Part shown: positions 9,047 through 18,177 of the stretch, piece after piece
Numbering within the stretch: position 1 is the stretch's first letter
Layout of the letters: each line of letters begins with the position of its first letter
Origin: Pseudorhodoplanes sinuspersici
Lineage (GTDB): Bacteria; Pseudomonadota; Alphaproteobacteria; Rhizobiales; Xanthobacteraceae
DNA length: 64,000 nucleotides
Reading direction: 5' to 3'
Assembly: GCF_002119765.1 (NCBI RefSeq)
Contig: NZ_CP021112.1
Location: 1,110,501 to 1,174,500 of the forward strand
The notes under the pieces: model-generated
What the model was told of the DNA's origin: nothing
Database searches by the model: none
What the model saw: only the letters and a program-made list of their open reading frames with translations
Translations under genes and position numbers: made by a program

Positions 9047-11266
9047 CTAAAGCCCCGCAACAAAGAGCCAAATTGGATCCTTTGATAAGCTTAGCTCGGC
9101 AAGTATTTTACCTACTCTTTGCGTTTCGCTTCGTACTGGAATGTAGAGGTTACCACCATCGCCCTTTTCCTTTCTAAGCAACCCCTCACTAATCAGCTTT
9201 CCTAATATACGATCAAGAACTCCCGATTTAACGAGCTTTCCGAGGCCCCGCAACAGCGCCTCTTCTTTCCTACCGGCCCCTTTTTGAAAGAAAGTCTTGC
9301 GCAGCACTGTCACAAGAACCTTTTGAGTGGGCTCCAAGTTTGCAGCACGAATGCGAGAGGTCGTCGCAATTGAAGAAAAAACTTCAATCGAGTTTCCGCT
9401 AAGCCAAGCCGGAATTGCCCCCTGACTAGATACCCCTTCTAGAACACCAATATTTGAGGCCGTAATCTTTACGTCTCTTACTTCGACACCAGAGATAATC
9501 AGACGCTCAATCACCGAATTATCAACATGCAACCCAGCAACGCGCGCATGAGCCAAATCCAGAACCGAGGCATGACCATACTCGATATATTGGCCTCCAA
9601 AATCAACATCGGTCACGCCGGAAACAAGGACGCTACACACAAGATCAAGTAGTAACGTTTGATTTTTTACTTTTGTATTCGCCTTACAGTGAGCAATCGC
9701 ATCGTCTATCAGATTAAGCATCATCAATTTACGGCCACAAATCAAAAGTCCATTCTCGCTTAAGGGATTCAACCAGACAGCGTCCGAAGCTCGAGCATCA
9801 CGTCGATCAGCGATAAAAATTACATCCGTTGCGCGCAGCCCATCAAGAAGGTACGTATCTACAAACCGGCGCTCTTCGCTATCAGCCGACGCTCTTCCAA
9901 GCCCGGGCAATCGCTGAAGCAGAACACTTGCCTGCTCAATCGGCGCGTGCCCCACTACCCTCTCAAATGCTGCCTGTATTTCCGACAAAGAAAGAGGACC
10001 CACATTTGCTGGCTTCGTTCTCGTCGCAGACGCCACTTCGACCAAAATCCTTTTTATCGTATCAACGTCGAAGGATGAATGGATGCGCGCCTCACGTTCA
10101 CAGACCGCGTTAATCAACAAGTCCCAGAACTGAACAAGATCCAATTCTTCGGATAATTCAGCACCAACTTCGTCAAAAACCCTGAGAAAAAACTCGCAGG
10201 TAAGCGGCTTGCGCGGCAACCATTCGGGAATATCCCCGTCCCGCCCATTAACCTTGAGGAATTCAGCTATCTCTTCAAAAGTGAATTCGTCTTTTGATCG
10301 CAACAATTCGGCAGATGAATTTGCCAACCCCAACGCTGCGAAAAGCTCATCGTTACTATCGAAATAGTGGTCGCGGCCACAAACGAGAATGCCGATCCGT
10401 TGATGCGTTATCAAATCTCGCACGCCGGATAAGGCATCGGCTCGAAGCGCTTTTAGCGCGCTCGAGTCATCGCTCCACAACTGAACACCCAACTCATCAA
10501 AGCCATCCAACAAAAGAATCAACATCCCGTTGTTGTATGCTTTTAGAAAAGCGTCGACGTGCTGTGATAGATTTAGATCCTGAAGATGCCGCCTTATGAT
10601 TTCGTATCTATCCTTAAGGCCCCAGCACTTCCGCAGGTCTATGGCCACTGGGAACTCAAGATTTTCCCATGCGGACATCGCCAAAGTATTGTAAACTTGC
10701 TCAACACATTTACTTTTCCCCGTACCATACTCGCCAGTCATGACGATGATTCGACCGCCAGCAACCAACTCGGACAACTCTGCAGTGTCTATCTCGCCAC
10801 CTTTTTGACGATTGAAGCTTACAAGCACATATTTTGTGTTGTCTTTGCTCCCAGTTTCAGGATCGATCGCGCTTCCAAATGGAGTCACCTTGCGCGCTTC
10901 GTTGTATTCATCGAATGGCAAGAACCGCGTTCGGAACTGCTCTATACTTAGAACATCTATATTTATCTTTTTTCCTGCCGCCTGCATGGCAAGTGTTGGC
11001 TCGTAAGCCGTCACACAGATACAAATCGTCTGGATAAAGCCCGAGTTAAAATTTACGTTTCTAATATGAATTAGCTTGTTCAAGTCCTCTTGGAGCTTAT
11101 TGATGCTCTTCTGCTCTGTCACCTCGATCGCGACCGATTGCTTTTCGTCTAATTCAGCGTAGGCGTCTATCTGACGGGCATGCACCTGTGTGGACTTAAA
11201 TTCCTTTCCCCAAATGGAAGCGGCAGCCTTACGAACGGTAGCTTCTAAATCCTTCCAACTACTCAC
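9047..11266 (-). CDS. STAND ATPase with NACHT domain and PD-(D/E)XK-like N-terminal domain (candidate anti-phage protein)
   Basis: The 739-residue protein has three visible parts. Residues about 1-125 look like a restriction-endonuclease fold: QIDAYAEL, then VAIEVTEQKS about ten residues later, i.e. an I-D...E-x-T arrangement where E-x-K would be canonical. Residues about 170-450 are a NACHT-type P-loop ATPase with Walker A GEYGTGKSK and extended Walker B LILLLDGFDEL. The C-terminal third has short Val/Ile-rich periodic strands (about 560-640, pentapeptide or beta-helix-like) and then Lys-rich helices resembling a winged helix. The start is GTG at 11266 after a GGGGGG run; the next Met is near residue 95. 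The gene is visibly AT-richer than its neighbours and lies between core metabolic genes, so transfer is likely. Confidence 0.75.
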   Translation of the reverse strand: MSSWKDLEATVRKAAASIWGKEFKSTQVHARQIDAYAELDEKQSVAIEVTEQKSINKLQEDLNKLIHIRNVNFNSGFIQTICICVTAYEPTLAMQAAGKKINIDVLSIEQFRTRFLPFDEYNEARKVTPFGSAIDPETGSKDNTKYVLVSFNRQKGGEIDTAELSELVAGGRIIVMTGEYGTGKSKCVEQVYNTLAMSAWENLEFPVAIDLRKCWGLKDRYEIIRRHLQDLNLSQHVDAFLKAYNNGMLILLLDGFDELGVQLWSDDSSALKALRADALSGVRDLITHQRIGILVCGRDHYFDSNDELFAALGLANSSAELLRSKDEFTFEEIAEFLKVNGRDGDIPEWLPRKPLTCEFFLRVFDEVGAELSEELDLVQFWDLLINAVCEREARIHSSFDVDTIKRILVEVASATRTKPANVGPLSLSEIQAAFERVVGHAPIEQASVLLQRLPGLGRASADSEERRFVDTYLLDGLRATDVIFIADRRDARASDAVWLNPLSENGLLICGRKLMMLNLIDDAIAHCKANTKVKNQTLLLDLVCSVLVSGVTDVDFGGQYIEYGHASVLDLAHARVAGLHVDNSVIERLIISGVEVRDVKITASNIGVLEGVSSQGAIPAWLSGNSIEVFSSIATTSRIRAANLEPTQKVLVTVLRKTFFQKGAGRKEEALLRGLGKLVKSGVLDRILGKLISEGLLRKEKGDGGNLYIPVRSETQRVGKILAELSLSKDPIWLFVAGL

Positions 11267-11348
11267 AGCCCCCCCAAATTCTCTACCGTTACAACATGTT
11301 AACCGCGCACCTCGACGACACTAACATGATCGAAAAAAATGTGGCGCC

Positions 11349-13169
11349 CTAAAACCCCTCCATCCCCATCTCCATCACACTCCCCGCGCCCGCGCTGATG
11401 CGCGCGAGTTGCGCGGCCGTTTCCGGCAGCATCTTCTCCGCAAAAAATCTTGCGACGATCAGTTTGTTTTTCAGCGCCTGCGCATCGAGCACGTTGCCGC
11501 CGCCCGCGCCTGAAGCGTCACCGGCCGCAAGCTTCTCGTTCACCGCAACGACAATGCGGCCCCACATGTAGCCGAGCGCAACAAGCCCGAAGAGATGCAT
11601 GTAGTCGGTGGCGCCGGCGCCGGCATTGTCCGGGTCCTTCATCGCGTTCTGCATGAACCACATCGTCGCCTGCTGCAGATGCCCGAGCGAGACATTCAGC
11701 GGCTCGACATAAGGCTTCATCGCGTCATCGGCCTTGTGCGCATTCACAAAGCCCTGCACCTCCGCGAAGAAGGCCATCGCGGCTCTGCCGCCATCCTTCG
11801 GCAGCTTGCGGCCGACGAGATCGAGCGCCTGGATGCCGTTCGCGCCCTCATAGATCATCGGAATGCGCGCATCGCGCACATATTGCTCCATGCCGGTCTC
11901 GGAAATGTAGCCGTGACCGCCGAACATCTGCTGCGCGTTCACGGCGCTCTCGAAGCCGAGATCGGTCAGCACGCCTTTCACCACCGGCGTCAGCAGACCC
12001 ATCATGTCGTCGGCATGCTGCTTTTCTTTTTCGTCCTGCGAACGATGTGCGATGTCACCGAACAGCGAGGTCCACAGCACCAGCGCGCGGCCCGCTTCGT
12101 TGACCGCGCGAATGCTCAGCAGCGTGCGGCGCACGTCCGGATGCACGATGATCGGATCGGCCGGCTTGTCGGGAAATTTCGGTCCGGTCAGCGCGCGGCC
12201 CTGCAGCCTCTCTTTCGTATAGGTGACGGCGTTCTGATAGGTGACCTCCGACATCGCCAGGCCCTGCACGCCGACCGCCAGCCGCGCCTCGTTCATCATC
12301 GTGAACATGGCGGCGAGGCCGCGGTTCTCCTCACCGATGAGATAGCCGGTCGCGTTGTCGTAATTCATCACGCAGGTGGCATTGCCGTGAATGCCCATCT
12401 TGTGTTCGATCGAGCCGCAGACGACGCCGTTGCGATCGCCGAGCGTGCCGTCGTCATTCACCATCACCTTCGGCACGATGAACAGCGAGATGCCCTTGGT
12501 GCCGGCCGGCGCGCCTTCGATGCGCGCCAGCACGAGATGGATGATGTTCTCGGTGAGGTCCTGTTCGCCGCCGGAGATGAAGATCTTGGTGCCGGAAATC
12601 TTGTAGCTGCCGTCCGCCTGCTTCACCGCCTTGGTGCGCAACAGGCCAAGGTCGGTGCCGCAATGCGGCTCGGTCAGATTCATGGTGCCGGCCCACACGC
12701 CCTCCACCATCTTCGGCACGAATTTTTTCTTCTGTGCGTCGGAGCCGTGGGTGATGATCGCGGCCACCGCGCCCTGCACCAGACCCGAATACATCGAGAA
12801 GGCGAGATTGGATGACGCCAGGAATTCGTTGATGACGGTCGTCATCGTGGCCGGCAATCCCTGTCCGCCGAATTCGGTCGGACACGAGATGCCGATCCAG
12901 CCGCCTTCGACCATCTGGTCGTAAGCCGCCTTGAAGCCGTCCGGCGTCGTCACGCGCCCGTCGGCGTGCCGCGTACAGCCCTGAAGGTCGCCCTGACGAT
13001 TGAGAGGAACGAGTATTTCCGAACAGAACTTCCCGGCTTCTACGAGGATTGCTTCGACCACGTCGGGGGTCGCTTCGCCAAATCCGGCCACATTGTTGTG
13101 GCGCTCGATGTGGAACACGTCATTGAGCAGAAACAGCACGTCCTCGACGGGCGCCTTGTAGGCCGGCAT
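11349..13169 (-). CDS. Acyl-CoA dehydrogenase, long C-terminally extended type
   Basis: This flavoenzyme (about 606 residues) introduces the 2,3 double bond into acyl-CoA. It belongs to the 590-610-residue class with an extra C-terminal domain, the group that also contains DmdC. Seen are the FAD/substrate motifs MNLTEPHCGTDLG and ISGGEQDLTENI, and the catalytic Glu in MIYEGANGIQALDLVGRKL (about 430). AAGGAG sits six bases before the ATG at 13169 but directly abuts the ATG at 13175, so 13169 (MPAYKAPVED) is chosen. With the fad genes at 1.9-5.4 kb it completes the beta-oxidation set; the exact acyl substrate is unknown. Confidence 0.9.
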   Translation of the reverse strand: MPAYKAPVEDVLFLLNDVFHIERHNNVAGFGEATPDVVEAILVEAGKFCSEILVPLNRQGDLQGCTRHADGRVTTPDGFKAAYDQMVEGGWIGISCPTEFGGQGLPATMTTVINEFLASSNLAFSMYSGLVQGAVAAIITHGSDAQKKKFVPKMVEGVWAGTMNLTEPHCGTDLGLLRTKAVKQADGSYKISGTKIFISGGEQDLTENIIHLVLARIEGAPAGTKGISLFIVPKVMVNDDGTLGDRNGVVCGSIEHKMGIHGNATCVMNYDNATGYLIGEENRGLAAMFTMMNEARLAVGVQGLAMSEVTYQNAVTYTKERLQGRALTGPKFPDKPADPIIVHPDVRRTLLSIRAVNEAGRALVLWTSLFGDIAHRSQDEKEKQHADDMMGLLTPVVKGVLTDLGFESAVNAQQMFGGHGYISETGMEQYVRDARIPMIYEGANGIQALDLVGRKLPKDGGRAAMAFFAEVQGFVNAHKADDAMKPYVEPLNVSLGHLQQATMWFMQNAMKDPDNAGAGATDYMHLFGLVALGYMWGRIVVAVNEKLAAGDASGAGGGNVLDAQALKNKLIVARFFAEKMLPETAAQLARISAGAGSVMEMGMEGF

Positions 13170-13404
13170 CAGCATCTCCTTAAGTTGGAGTTCGGCGAAT
13201 CAATTGTCGCCGATACGCTATTGCGTTTCCGCGACGGCTGCGATGGGGGCCGGTTTTGTTAAGAAAATCCTGCGGTTAACCGGTTATTTACCCTGACAGG
13301 AAAAAGTCGGTCCTGGGGACGGGACCGCATTCCCTCGCAACCCTACGTTTACGGAAGGAGGCGGTCCCACGACGGCGCAATGCCCTTGGCGGTGGGTTTA
13401 CGGC

Positions 13405-16275
13405 ATGAATGAGCGTCAGCGGATGAACGAGAATGCCGGACGGCCGGACACCCGTTCGGCTGCGCCCGATCCCAATTATTTCCCCCCGGCAAGCTACCCG
13501 CATCCGCAGCAGGGTTATCCGCAGGGCGGGTATCCGCCGCACGCGCCCTATCCGCCTGGCCCGCCACAGCAGCCGCGTTACCCGCAGCCCGATCCGAACA
13601 CCAATGTCGATGACGCGGTGGCGCAGATCGCCGCCCGCATGCGCGCGCTGGAGGGCGGCGACACGTCCGTGTCCGCCCCGGCCGCGCGGGCGCCGATCCC
13701 GCCCGCGCCTCCGCTACCGCCGCTATCACCGGTGAATTACGGTTATCCGCCGCCGGGTTATCCGCCGTATGGTTATGCGCCGTACCAGGGTTATGCGCCG
13801 CAAGGCTATGCGCCGGGGCCGGACCTGTCCGGGCTCGAAAGCCAGCTCCGGGCCATCACCGCGCAGATCGAAACGCTGCGTCAGCCGCCGGATTTCAGTC
13901 CGATTCTGAGGGAATTGCGGCAGGATCTTGCGGAAATCTCGGCGCGTCTGACCGAAGCCATGCCGCGCCGCGCCGTCGAGGCCCTGGAGGGCGAAGTGCG
14001 CCGCCTCGCCGAACGCATCGATATCAGCCGCGCGGCCGGCGTCGATCCGGACACGATTGCCGGCATGGAACGCGGCCTGAACGAGGTGCGCGACGCGCTG
14101 CGCAGCCTGAAACCGGCCGAAAGCCTGGCCGGTTTCGAAGCCGCTATCCACAATCTGTCCAGCAAGATCGATCAGGCCGGCACGGCCTATCAGGATCCCG
14201 CCTCGCTGCATCAGCTTGAGACCGCGATCACGGCCTTGCGCGGCATCGTCGCCAATGTCGCCTCGAACGAGACGCTGTCCAGCCTGTCGGAAGAGGTGCG
14301 CGGCCTGTCGGCCAAGGTCGATCGCGTCGCGGCCTCGTCGAAGATGCTCGACCCCGAGGCCCTGAAATCGCTCGAGCAGCGGATCGCCGATCTGCCCGTT
14401 CTGGGCGCCATAGAGCGCGGTTTTGCCGATCTCAACGCCCGGCTCGACTCGCTACAGATCGCGCCGCAAACCGCCATCGACCCGACGCCCGCTGTCGATT
14501 ATCTCAAGCGCGATCTCGTGCGCACGCAGGATTCTCTCGAAGCGGTGCATTCGACGCTCGGTCATCTGGTCGACCGCCTGGCCATGATCGAAGGCGGCAT
14601 TCGCGAGGCCCGCTTTGCCGCCGAAGCGCCGCCGTTTGCGCCAGCCATGGCACCTGCAGCGCAGCCAGCAGCGAAAGCCCCGGCCTTCACACCTCCGCCC
14701 GCTCCGGCTCCTGAAAAGCCGCGCATGCCGCAGGTCAAGCCGATGCCGGCCCCGGCTGTTGAAGTCCGCAGGGCCTCACCGTTGCCACCGGCCGAGCCGC
14801 TCCCCATCGCGCCGGCCGTCGGCACTCCACCCCCGCCCAAGACATCTCCGGCCAAGACATCTCCAGCCAAGACACCGGCGGCTCAGACACCCCCGGCCCA
14901 GACAGCCAGTCCCAAGCAGCGTGAGCGGCAGGCGATCGATCCGCAATTGCCTCCGGATTTCCCGCTCGAGCCCGGCTCCGGCGTGCCGCGCGCGCGGCCG
15001 AATGCCTCCGCTGCCGACCGCATAGCCGCGTCGGAAGCAGCGCTCGGCGGTACCGTCAGTCCCGGCAGCGCTAATCATCCGGGCCAGACCAATTTCATCG
15101 CCGCGGCCCGCCGCGCCGCGCAGGCCGCGGCTGCAACTGCGCCCGAGGCTGCCACCTCCGCTTCGGAAGAGAGCGAAGAAGAAGCATCGAAATCGATCGG
15201 CCAGAAGATGCGTTCGCTGTTTGTCGGCGCCAGCGTGATCCTGATCGTGGTCGCTGCCGGGCGGCTCACGCTCGATTATCTCGACACGGGCAATGAGCCG
15301 ATATTCTCCGAGGTCAACGAGCAAACCGATATCGACGTGGCCGAAGCACCAGCGCCGAAGCCAGACGCGCCGCAAGTTTTGCCGGTGTCGCCCGCTTTGC
15401 AGCCCAAAGCGACGGACGCCTTCAGCACCGCATCCTCCGGCGTCATCCTTCCGGAGCGCCCGAAAGTGGCGCCCACACCGTCCACAGCGCCGCTGGAGCT
15501 CGACGCGACCGGGTCGGTTGGCAAGCGCAATCCCGCAGCCACAGATACCCCGCGCGAACCTCTGCCCGCCATGTCCGACAAGCTGCCGGCGCTCCTGCGC
15601 AACGCGGCAGCAAAGGGCCAGCCAGCCGCAGAATACGAAATCGGCATCCGCTATGTCGAAGGCAACGGCGTTCCGCAGAACACCGATGAGGGCGTCCGCT
15701 GGCTCGAGCGCGCCGCCAATGCCGGCCTCGCGCCCGCTCATTTCAGGCTGGGCGGGCTCTACGAAAAAGGTCTCGGTGTCAAAAAGAGCCTCGATACGGC
15801 ACGCCGTCATTATGTGATTGCTGCCGACAAGGGCCATGCCAAGGCGATGCATAATCTCGCGGTGCTTTTCGCTGAAGGCGTCGAAGGCAAGCCGGATTAT
15901 AAAGTGGCTTCGCAATGGTTCCGTAAAGCCGCGGAGCATGGCGTTGCCGACAGCCAATATAATCTCGGCATCCTCTATGCCCGTGGCATCGGCATCGAGC
16001 AGAACCTGCCGGAATCCTACAAATGGTTCTCGCTCGCAGCTCTACAGGGCGATCGCGATGCCGCCAAAAAGCGCGACGATGTCGGCGCCAAGCTGGACGC
16101 GGCCTCGCTGGCCGCAGCCCGATCCGCGGCACAGGCCTTCACGCCGCAACGGCAGCCGGATGAAGCCGTCGTGGTGCAGTCGCCTCCCGGCGGCTGGGAC
16201 CGGCCCGCCGCCCAGAACGCGCCCGCCACCAAGAAACCGCGAACCAGTGGTGGCGCGAGAGTCACAGCGTCTTAA
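13405..16275 (+). CDS. PodJ-like polar organelle / Sel1-repeat membrane protein
   Basis: The protein has 956 residues. The first 150 are disordered and rich in Pro/Tyr/Gly, with GYAPYQ/GYAPQ-type repeats. Residues about 150-390 are helical with regularly spaced leucines and look like coiled coil. A Pro/Ala linker with PAKTS-type pentad repeats (about 470-500) follows. One membrane segment lies near 610 (LFVGASVILIVVAAGRLTLDY). A periplasmic part carries about four Sel1 repeats (about 725-880; for example AEYEIGIRYVEGNGVPQN and AHFRLGGLYEKGLGV). This architecture matches PodJ localisation factors, which organise cell poles in Caulobacter. The role here is inferred from architecture. Confidence 0.75.
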   Translation: MNERQRMNENAGRPDTRSAAPDPNYFPPASYPHPQQGYPQGGYPPHAPYPPGPPQQPRYPQPDPNTNVDDAVAQIAARMRALEGGDTSVSAPAARAPIPPAPPLPPLSPVNYGYPPPGYPPYGYAPYQGYAPQGYAPGPDLSGLESQLRAITAQIETLRQPPDFSPILRELRQDLAEISARLTEAMPRRAVEALEGEVRRLAERIDISRAAGVDPDTIAGMERGLNEVRDALRSLKPAESLAGFEAAIHNLSSKIDQAGTAYQDPASLHQLETAITALRGIVANVASNETLSSLSEEVRGLSAKVDRVAASSKMLDPEALKSLEQRIADLPVLGAIERGFADLNARLDSLQIAPQTAIDPTPAVDYLKRDLVRTQDSLEAVHSTLGHLVDRLAMIEGGIREARFAAEAPPFAPAMAPAAQPAAKAPAFTPPPAPAPEKPRMPQVKPMPAPAVEVRRASPLPPAEPLPIAPAVGTPPPPKTSPAKTSPAKTPAAQTPPAQTASPKQRERQAIDPQLPPDFPLEPGSGVPRARPNASAADRIAASEAALGGTVSPGSANHPGQTNFIAAARRAAQAAAATAPEAATSASEESEEEASKSIGQKMRSLFVGASVILIVVAAGRLTLDYLDTGNEPIFSEVNEQTDIDVAEAPAPKPDAPQVLPVSPALQPKATDAFSTASSGVILPERPKVAPTPSTAPLELDATGSVGKRNPAATDTPREPLPAMSDKLPALLRNAAAKGQPAAEYEIGIRYVEGNGVPQNTDEGVRWLERAANAGLAPAHFRLGGLYEKGLGVKKSLDTARRHYVIAADKGHAKAMHNLAVLFAEGVEGKPDYKVASQWFRKAAEHGVADSQYNLGILYARGIGIEQNLPESYKWFSLAALQGDRDAAKKRDDVGAKLDAASLAAARSAAQAFTPQRQPDEAVVVQSPPGGWDRPAAQNAPATKKPRTSGGARVTAS

Positions 16276-16414
16276 CGCTAGACTCCAAACGCCCGAACTT
16301 CCCCACATTTCATTCGACTAATCTGCACAACTCTGTACGGATGGCTCCGAAAACGCGGCGTCATTCGGCGGCCGCGCGCCGGATTATTGCCGCATCGTCC
16401 ATCGGGGCTCACGG

Positions 16415-17368
16415 GTGAGCCTTCAACGACGGCCTGTGCCTGTGCAAATCTATCTTCCGATCGCCGATTTACCGGTCAACATTTTCCTCCTGTTCGCGAT
16501 GGGCCTTGCCGTCGGCTTCATCTCGGGAATGTTCGGCATCGGCGGCGGTTTCCTGATGACACCGCTGCTGATCTTTATCGGCATCCTGCCATCGGTCGCG
16601 GTGGCGACGGTCTCCAGCCACATCGCCGCGTCATCGGCGTCAAGCGCGATCAGCTATTGGCGGCGCAAGGCGATTGATATCCCGCTGGCGCTGATGCTGC
16701 TGATTGGAGGCATCGTCGGCACCGCCGGCGGCGTCTGGCTGTTCACGCTGCTGCGTTCAGCCGATCTGCTCGATCTTGTCATCGCGCTATCCTATGTCAT
16801 CCTGCTGGTTGCCGTCGGTGGCCTCATGATCAGCGAAGCTGTTCGCGCCATCATGCGGAGTTATCAAGGGCACCCGGTCGTTCTGCGCCGCCCCGGCAGT
16901 CACACCTGGCTGCATGGGTTGCCCTTCAAGGTCCGTTTCAAACGATCGAAGATTTATGTGTCGGCGATCCCGGTTATCGGCATCGGACTGATCATCGGCT
17001 TTCTCGGCTCGCTAATGGGCATTGGCGGCGGCTTCCTTCTCGTGCCGATGCTGATCTATTTCCTAAGGGTCCCGACCGCGACCGTCATCGGCACCTCGAC
17101 GGTCCTGACCCTCGTGACCATGGCTTCGGCGACGGTGATGCATGCGGCCACCAATCATCTGGTCGATGCGTTGCTGGCGCTGATCCTGATGGTCGGCGGG
17201 GTGATCGGCGCTCAATTCGGCGCTCGCGCCGGCCAGGCCATGAAAGCCGAGCGGCTGCGGCTTCTGCTCGGGCTCCTCGTGCTCGGCGTCGGCATCCGTT
17301 TCGCACTTGACCTTCTGGTACAACCGAACGAGCTGTTTTCTCTTCGCTTCGCCGGAGGTGGTGGATGA
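16415..17368 (+). CDS. TauE/SafE family sulfite/anion permease
   Basis: This multi-spanning membrane protein (up to 317 residues) has the duplicated TauE signature: GFISGMFGIGGGFLMTP near residue 37 and GFLGSLMGIGGGFLLVPM near 195. Eight or so hydrophobic segments flank a short cytosolic loop. Family members export sulfite or sulfonate-derived anions. Two GTG starts are possible: 16415 (weak GGGG upstream) and 16442, which would start at VQIYLPIADLPVN and better fits the usual family N-terminus. Its stop overlaps the start of the next gene (ATGA), so the two are translationally coupled. Confidence 0.85.
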   Translation: MSLQRRPVPVQIYLPIADLPVNIFLLFAMGLAVGFISGMFGIGGGFLMTPLLIFIGILPSVAVATVSSHIAASSASSAISYWRRKAIDIPLALMLLIGGIVGTAGGVWLFTLLRSADLLDLVIALSYVILLVAVGGLMISEAVRAIMRSYQGHPVVLRRPGSHTWLHGLPFKVRFKRSKIYVSAIPVIGIGLIIGFLGSLMGIGGGFLLVPMLIYFLRVPTATVIGTSTVLTLVTMASATVMHAATNHLVDALLALILMVGGVIGAQFGARAGQAMKAERLRLLLGLLVLGVGIRFALDLLVQPNELFSLRFAGGGG

Positions 17369-18126
17369 AACGCTATGCCGCGCTCACCCTTGCCTTCGTG
17401 CTGGCGACCTCGCCAGCAGCGGCCGAGCGGCTGATCACCTCGCTCAGCAGTCATCAGGTCCTGGTATCGTCCAGCTTCACCGGGACAGAGCTTGTGCTGT
17501 TCGGAGCGATCGAACGCGATAGCGCGACAGTTTCCCGGAAAGGCGGCTACGACATCATCGTCACCGTTTCCGGGCCGCGTGAAGCATTGGTCGTGCGCCG
17601 CAAGGATCGTGTCGTCGGCATCTGGACCAATGCCGAATCGAATACCTTCCTCGACGCGCCGACCTATCTGGCCGTGCTCAGCAACAAGCCGCTTGACGAG
17701 ATTGCACCGGCCGAGATGCTGCGGCGTCTCGACATCGGTATGAATGTCGTTCCGCGCATGCATGTCGCAGCCGGCATCGAATCCGGTGAAGAGACATTCC
17801 GCGATGCACTGATCCGGCTGCGCAAGGAACGACACCTCTATATCGAGGACCCGGCGGGCGTGACCTTCATCACGCCAACCCTGTTCCGGGCCACCATCCG
17901 ACTGCCCGCGGAATCGCCAGTCGGCATCTACGACGTCGATGTGCGCCTCTTCGCCGACAACACCAACCTGGCGCGTGCCTCATCAGCGCTGGAAGTCGTG
18001 AAAGTCGGCATCGAGCAATTCATCGTCACGGCCGCGCGCGACCACGGGATTCTGTATGGGTTATTCACCACGCTGATGGCGCTGATGACCGGGTGGTTCG
18101 CCTCGATCGTGTTCCGGCGGGATTAA
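17365..18126 (+). CDS. TIGR02186-type periplasmic/membrane protein (Alph_Pro_TM family)
   Basis: The 253-residue protein has a cleavable signal peptide (MKRYAALTLAFVLATSPAAA) and one C-terminal membrane helix (YGLFTTLMALMTGWFASIVF), so the bulk faces the periplasm. The beta-rich middle, beginning LITSLSSHQVLVSSSFTG, is typical of the alphaproteobacterial TM protein family. The ATG overlaps the permease stop by four bases and has GGAGGTGG before it. The tight coupling suggests it assists or gates the TauE-like permease; its biochemical role is unknown. Confidence 0.8.
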   Translation: MKRYAALTLAFVLATSPAAAERLITSLSSHQVLVSSSFTGTELVLFGAIERDSATVSRKGGYDIIVTVSGPREALVVRRKDRVVGIWTNAESNTFLDAPTYLAVLSNKPLDEIAPAEMLRRLDIGMNVVPRMHVAAGIESGEETFRDALIRLRKERHLYIEDPAGVTFITPTLFRATIRLPAESPVGIYDVDVRLFADNTNLARASSALEVVKVGIEQFIVTAARDHGILYGLFTTLMALMTGWFASIVFRRD

Positions 18127-18136
18127 AACCACCCTC

Positions 18137-18174
18137 TCATTCCGGGGCGTTGCAAAGCAACGAACCCGGAATGA
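18137..18174. terminator. Hairpin between convergent TIGR02186 gene and pdeM
   Basis: TCATTCCGGG-(G)-CGTTGC, loop AAA, GCAACG-(AA)-CCCGGAATGA is a long, nearly perfect stem between two convergent genes. It has no T-run. It could act as a bidirectional 3' end or be a member of the TCATTCCGG-type dispersed palindromes. Confidence 0.5.
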
Positions 18175-18177
18175 CAG

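Noticed and set aside
9036..11360. Near-repeat GCTAAAGCCCC (about 9045) versus CCTAAAACCCC (about 11350) flanking the NACHT gene
   Set aside because: Both contain stop codons of genes ending in Gly-Leu or Gly-Phe, so the resemblance follows from coding sequence; too short and imperfect for an attachment site.
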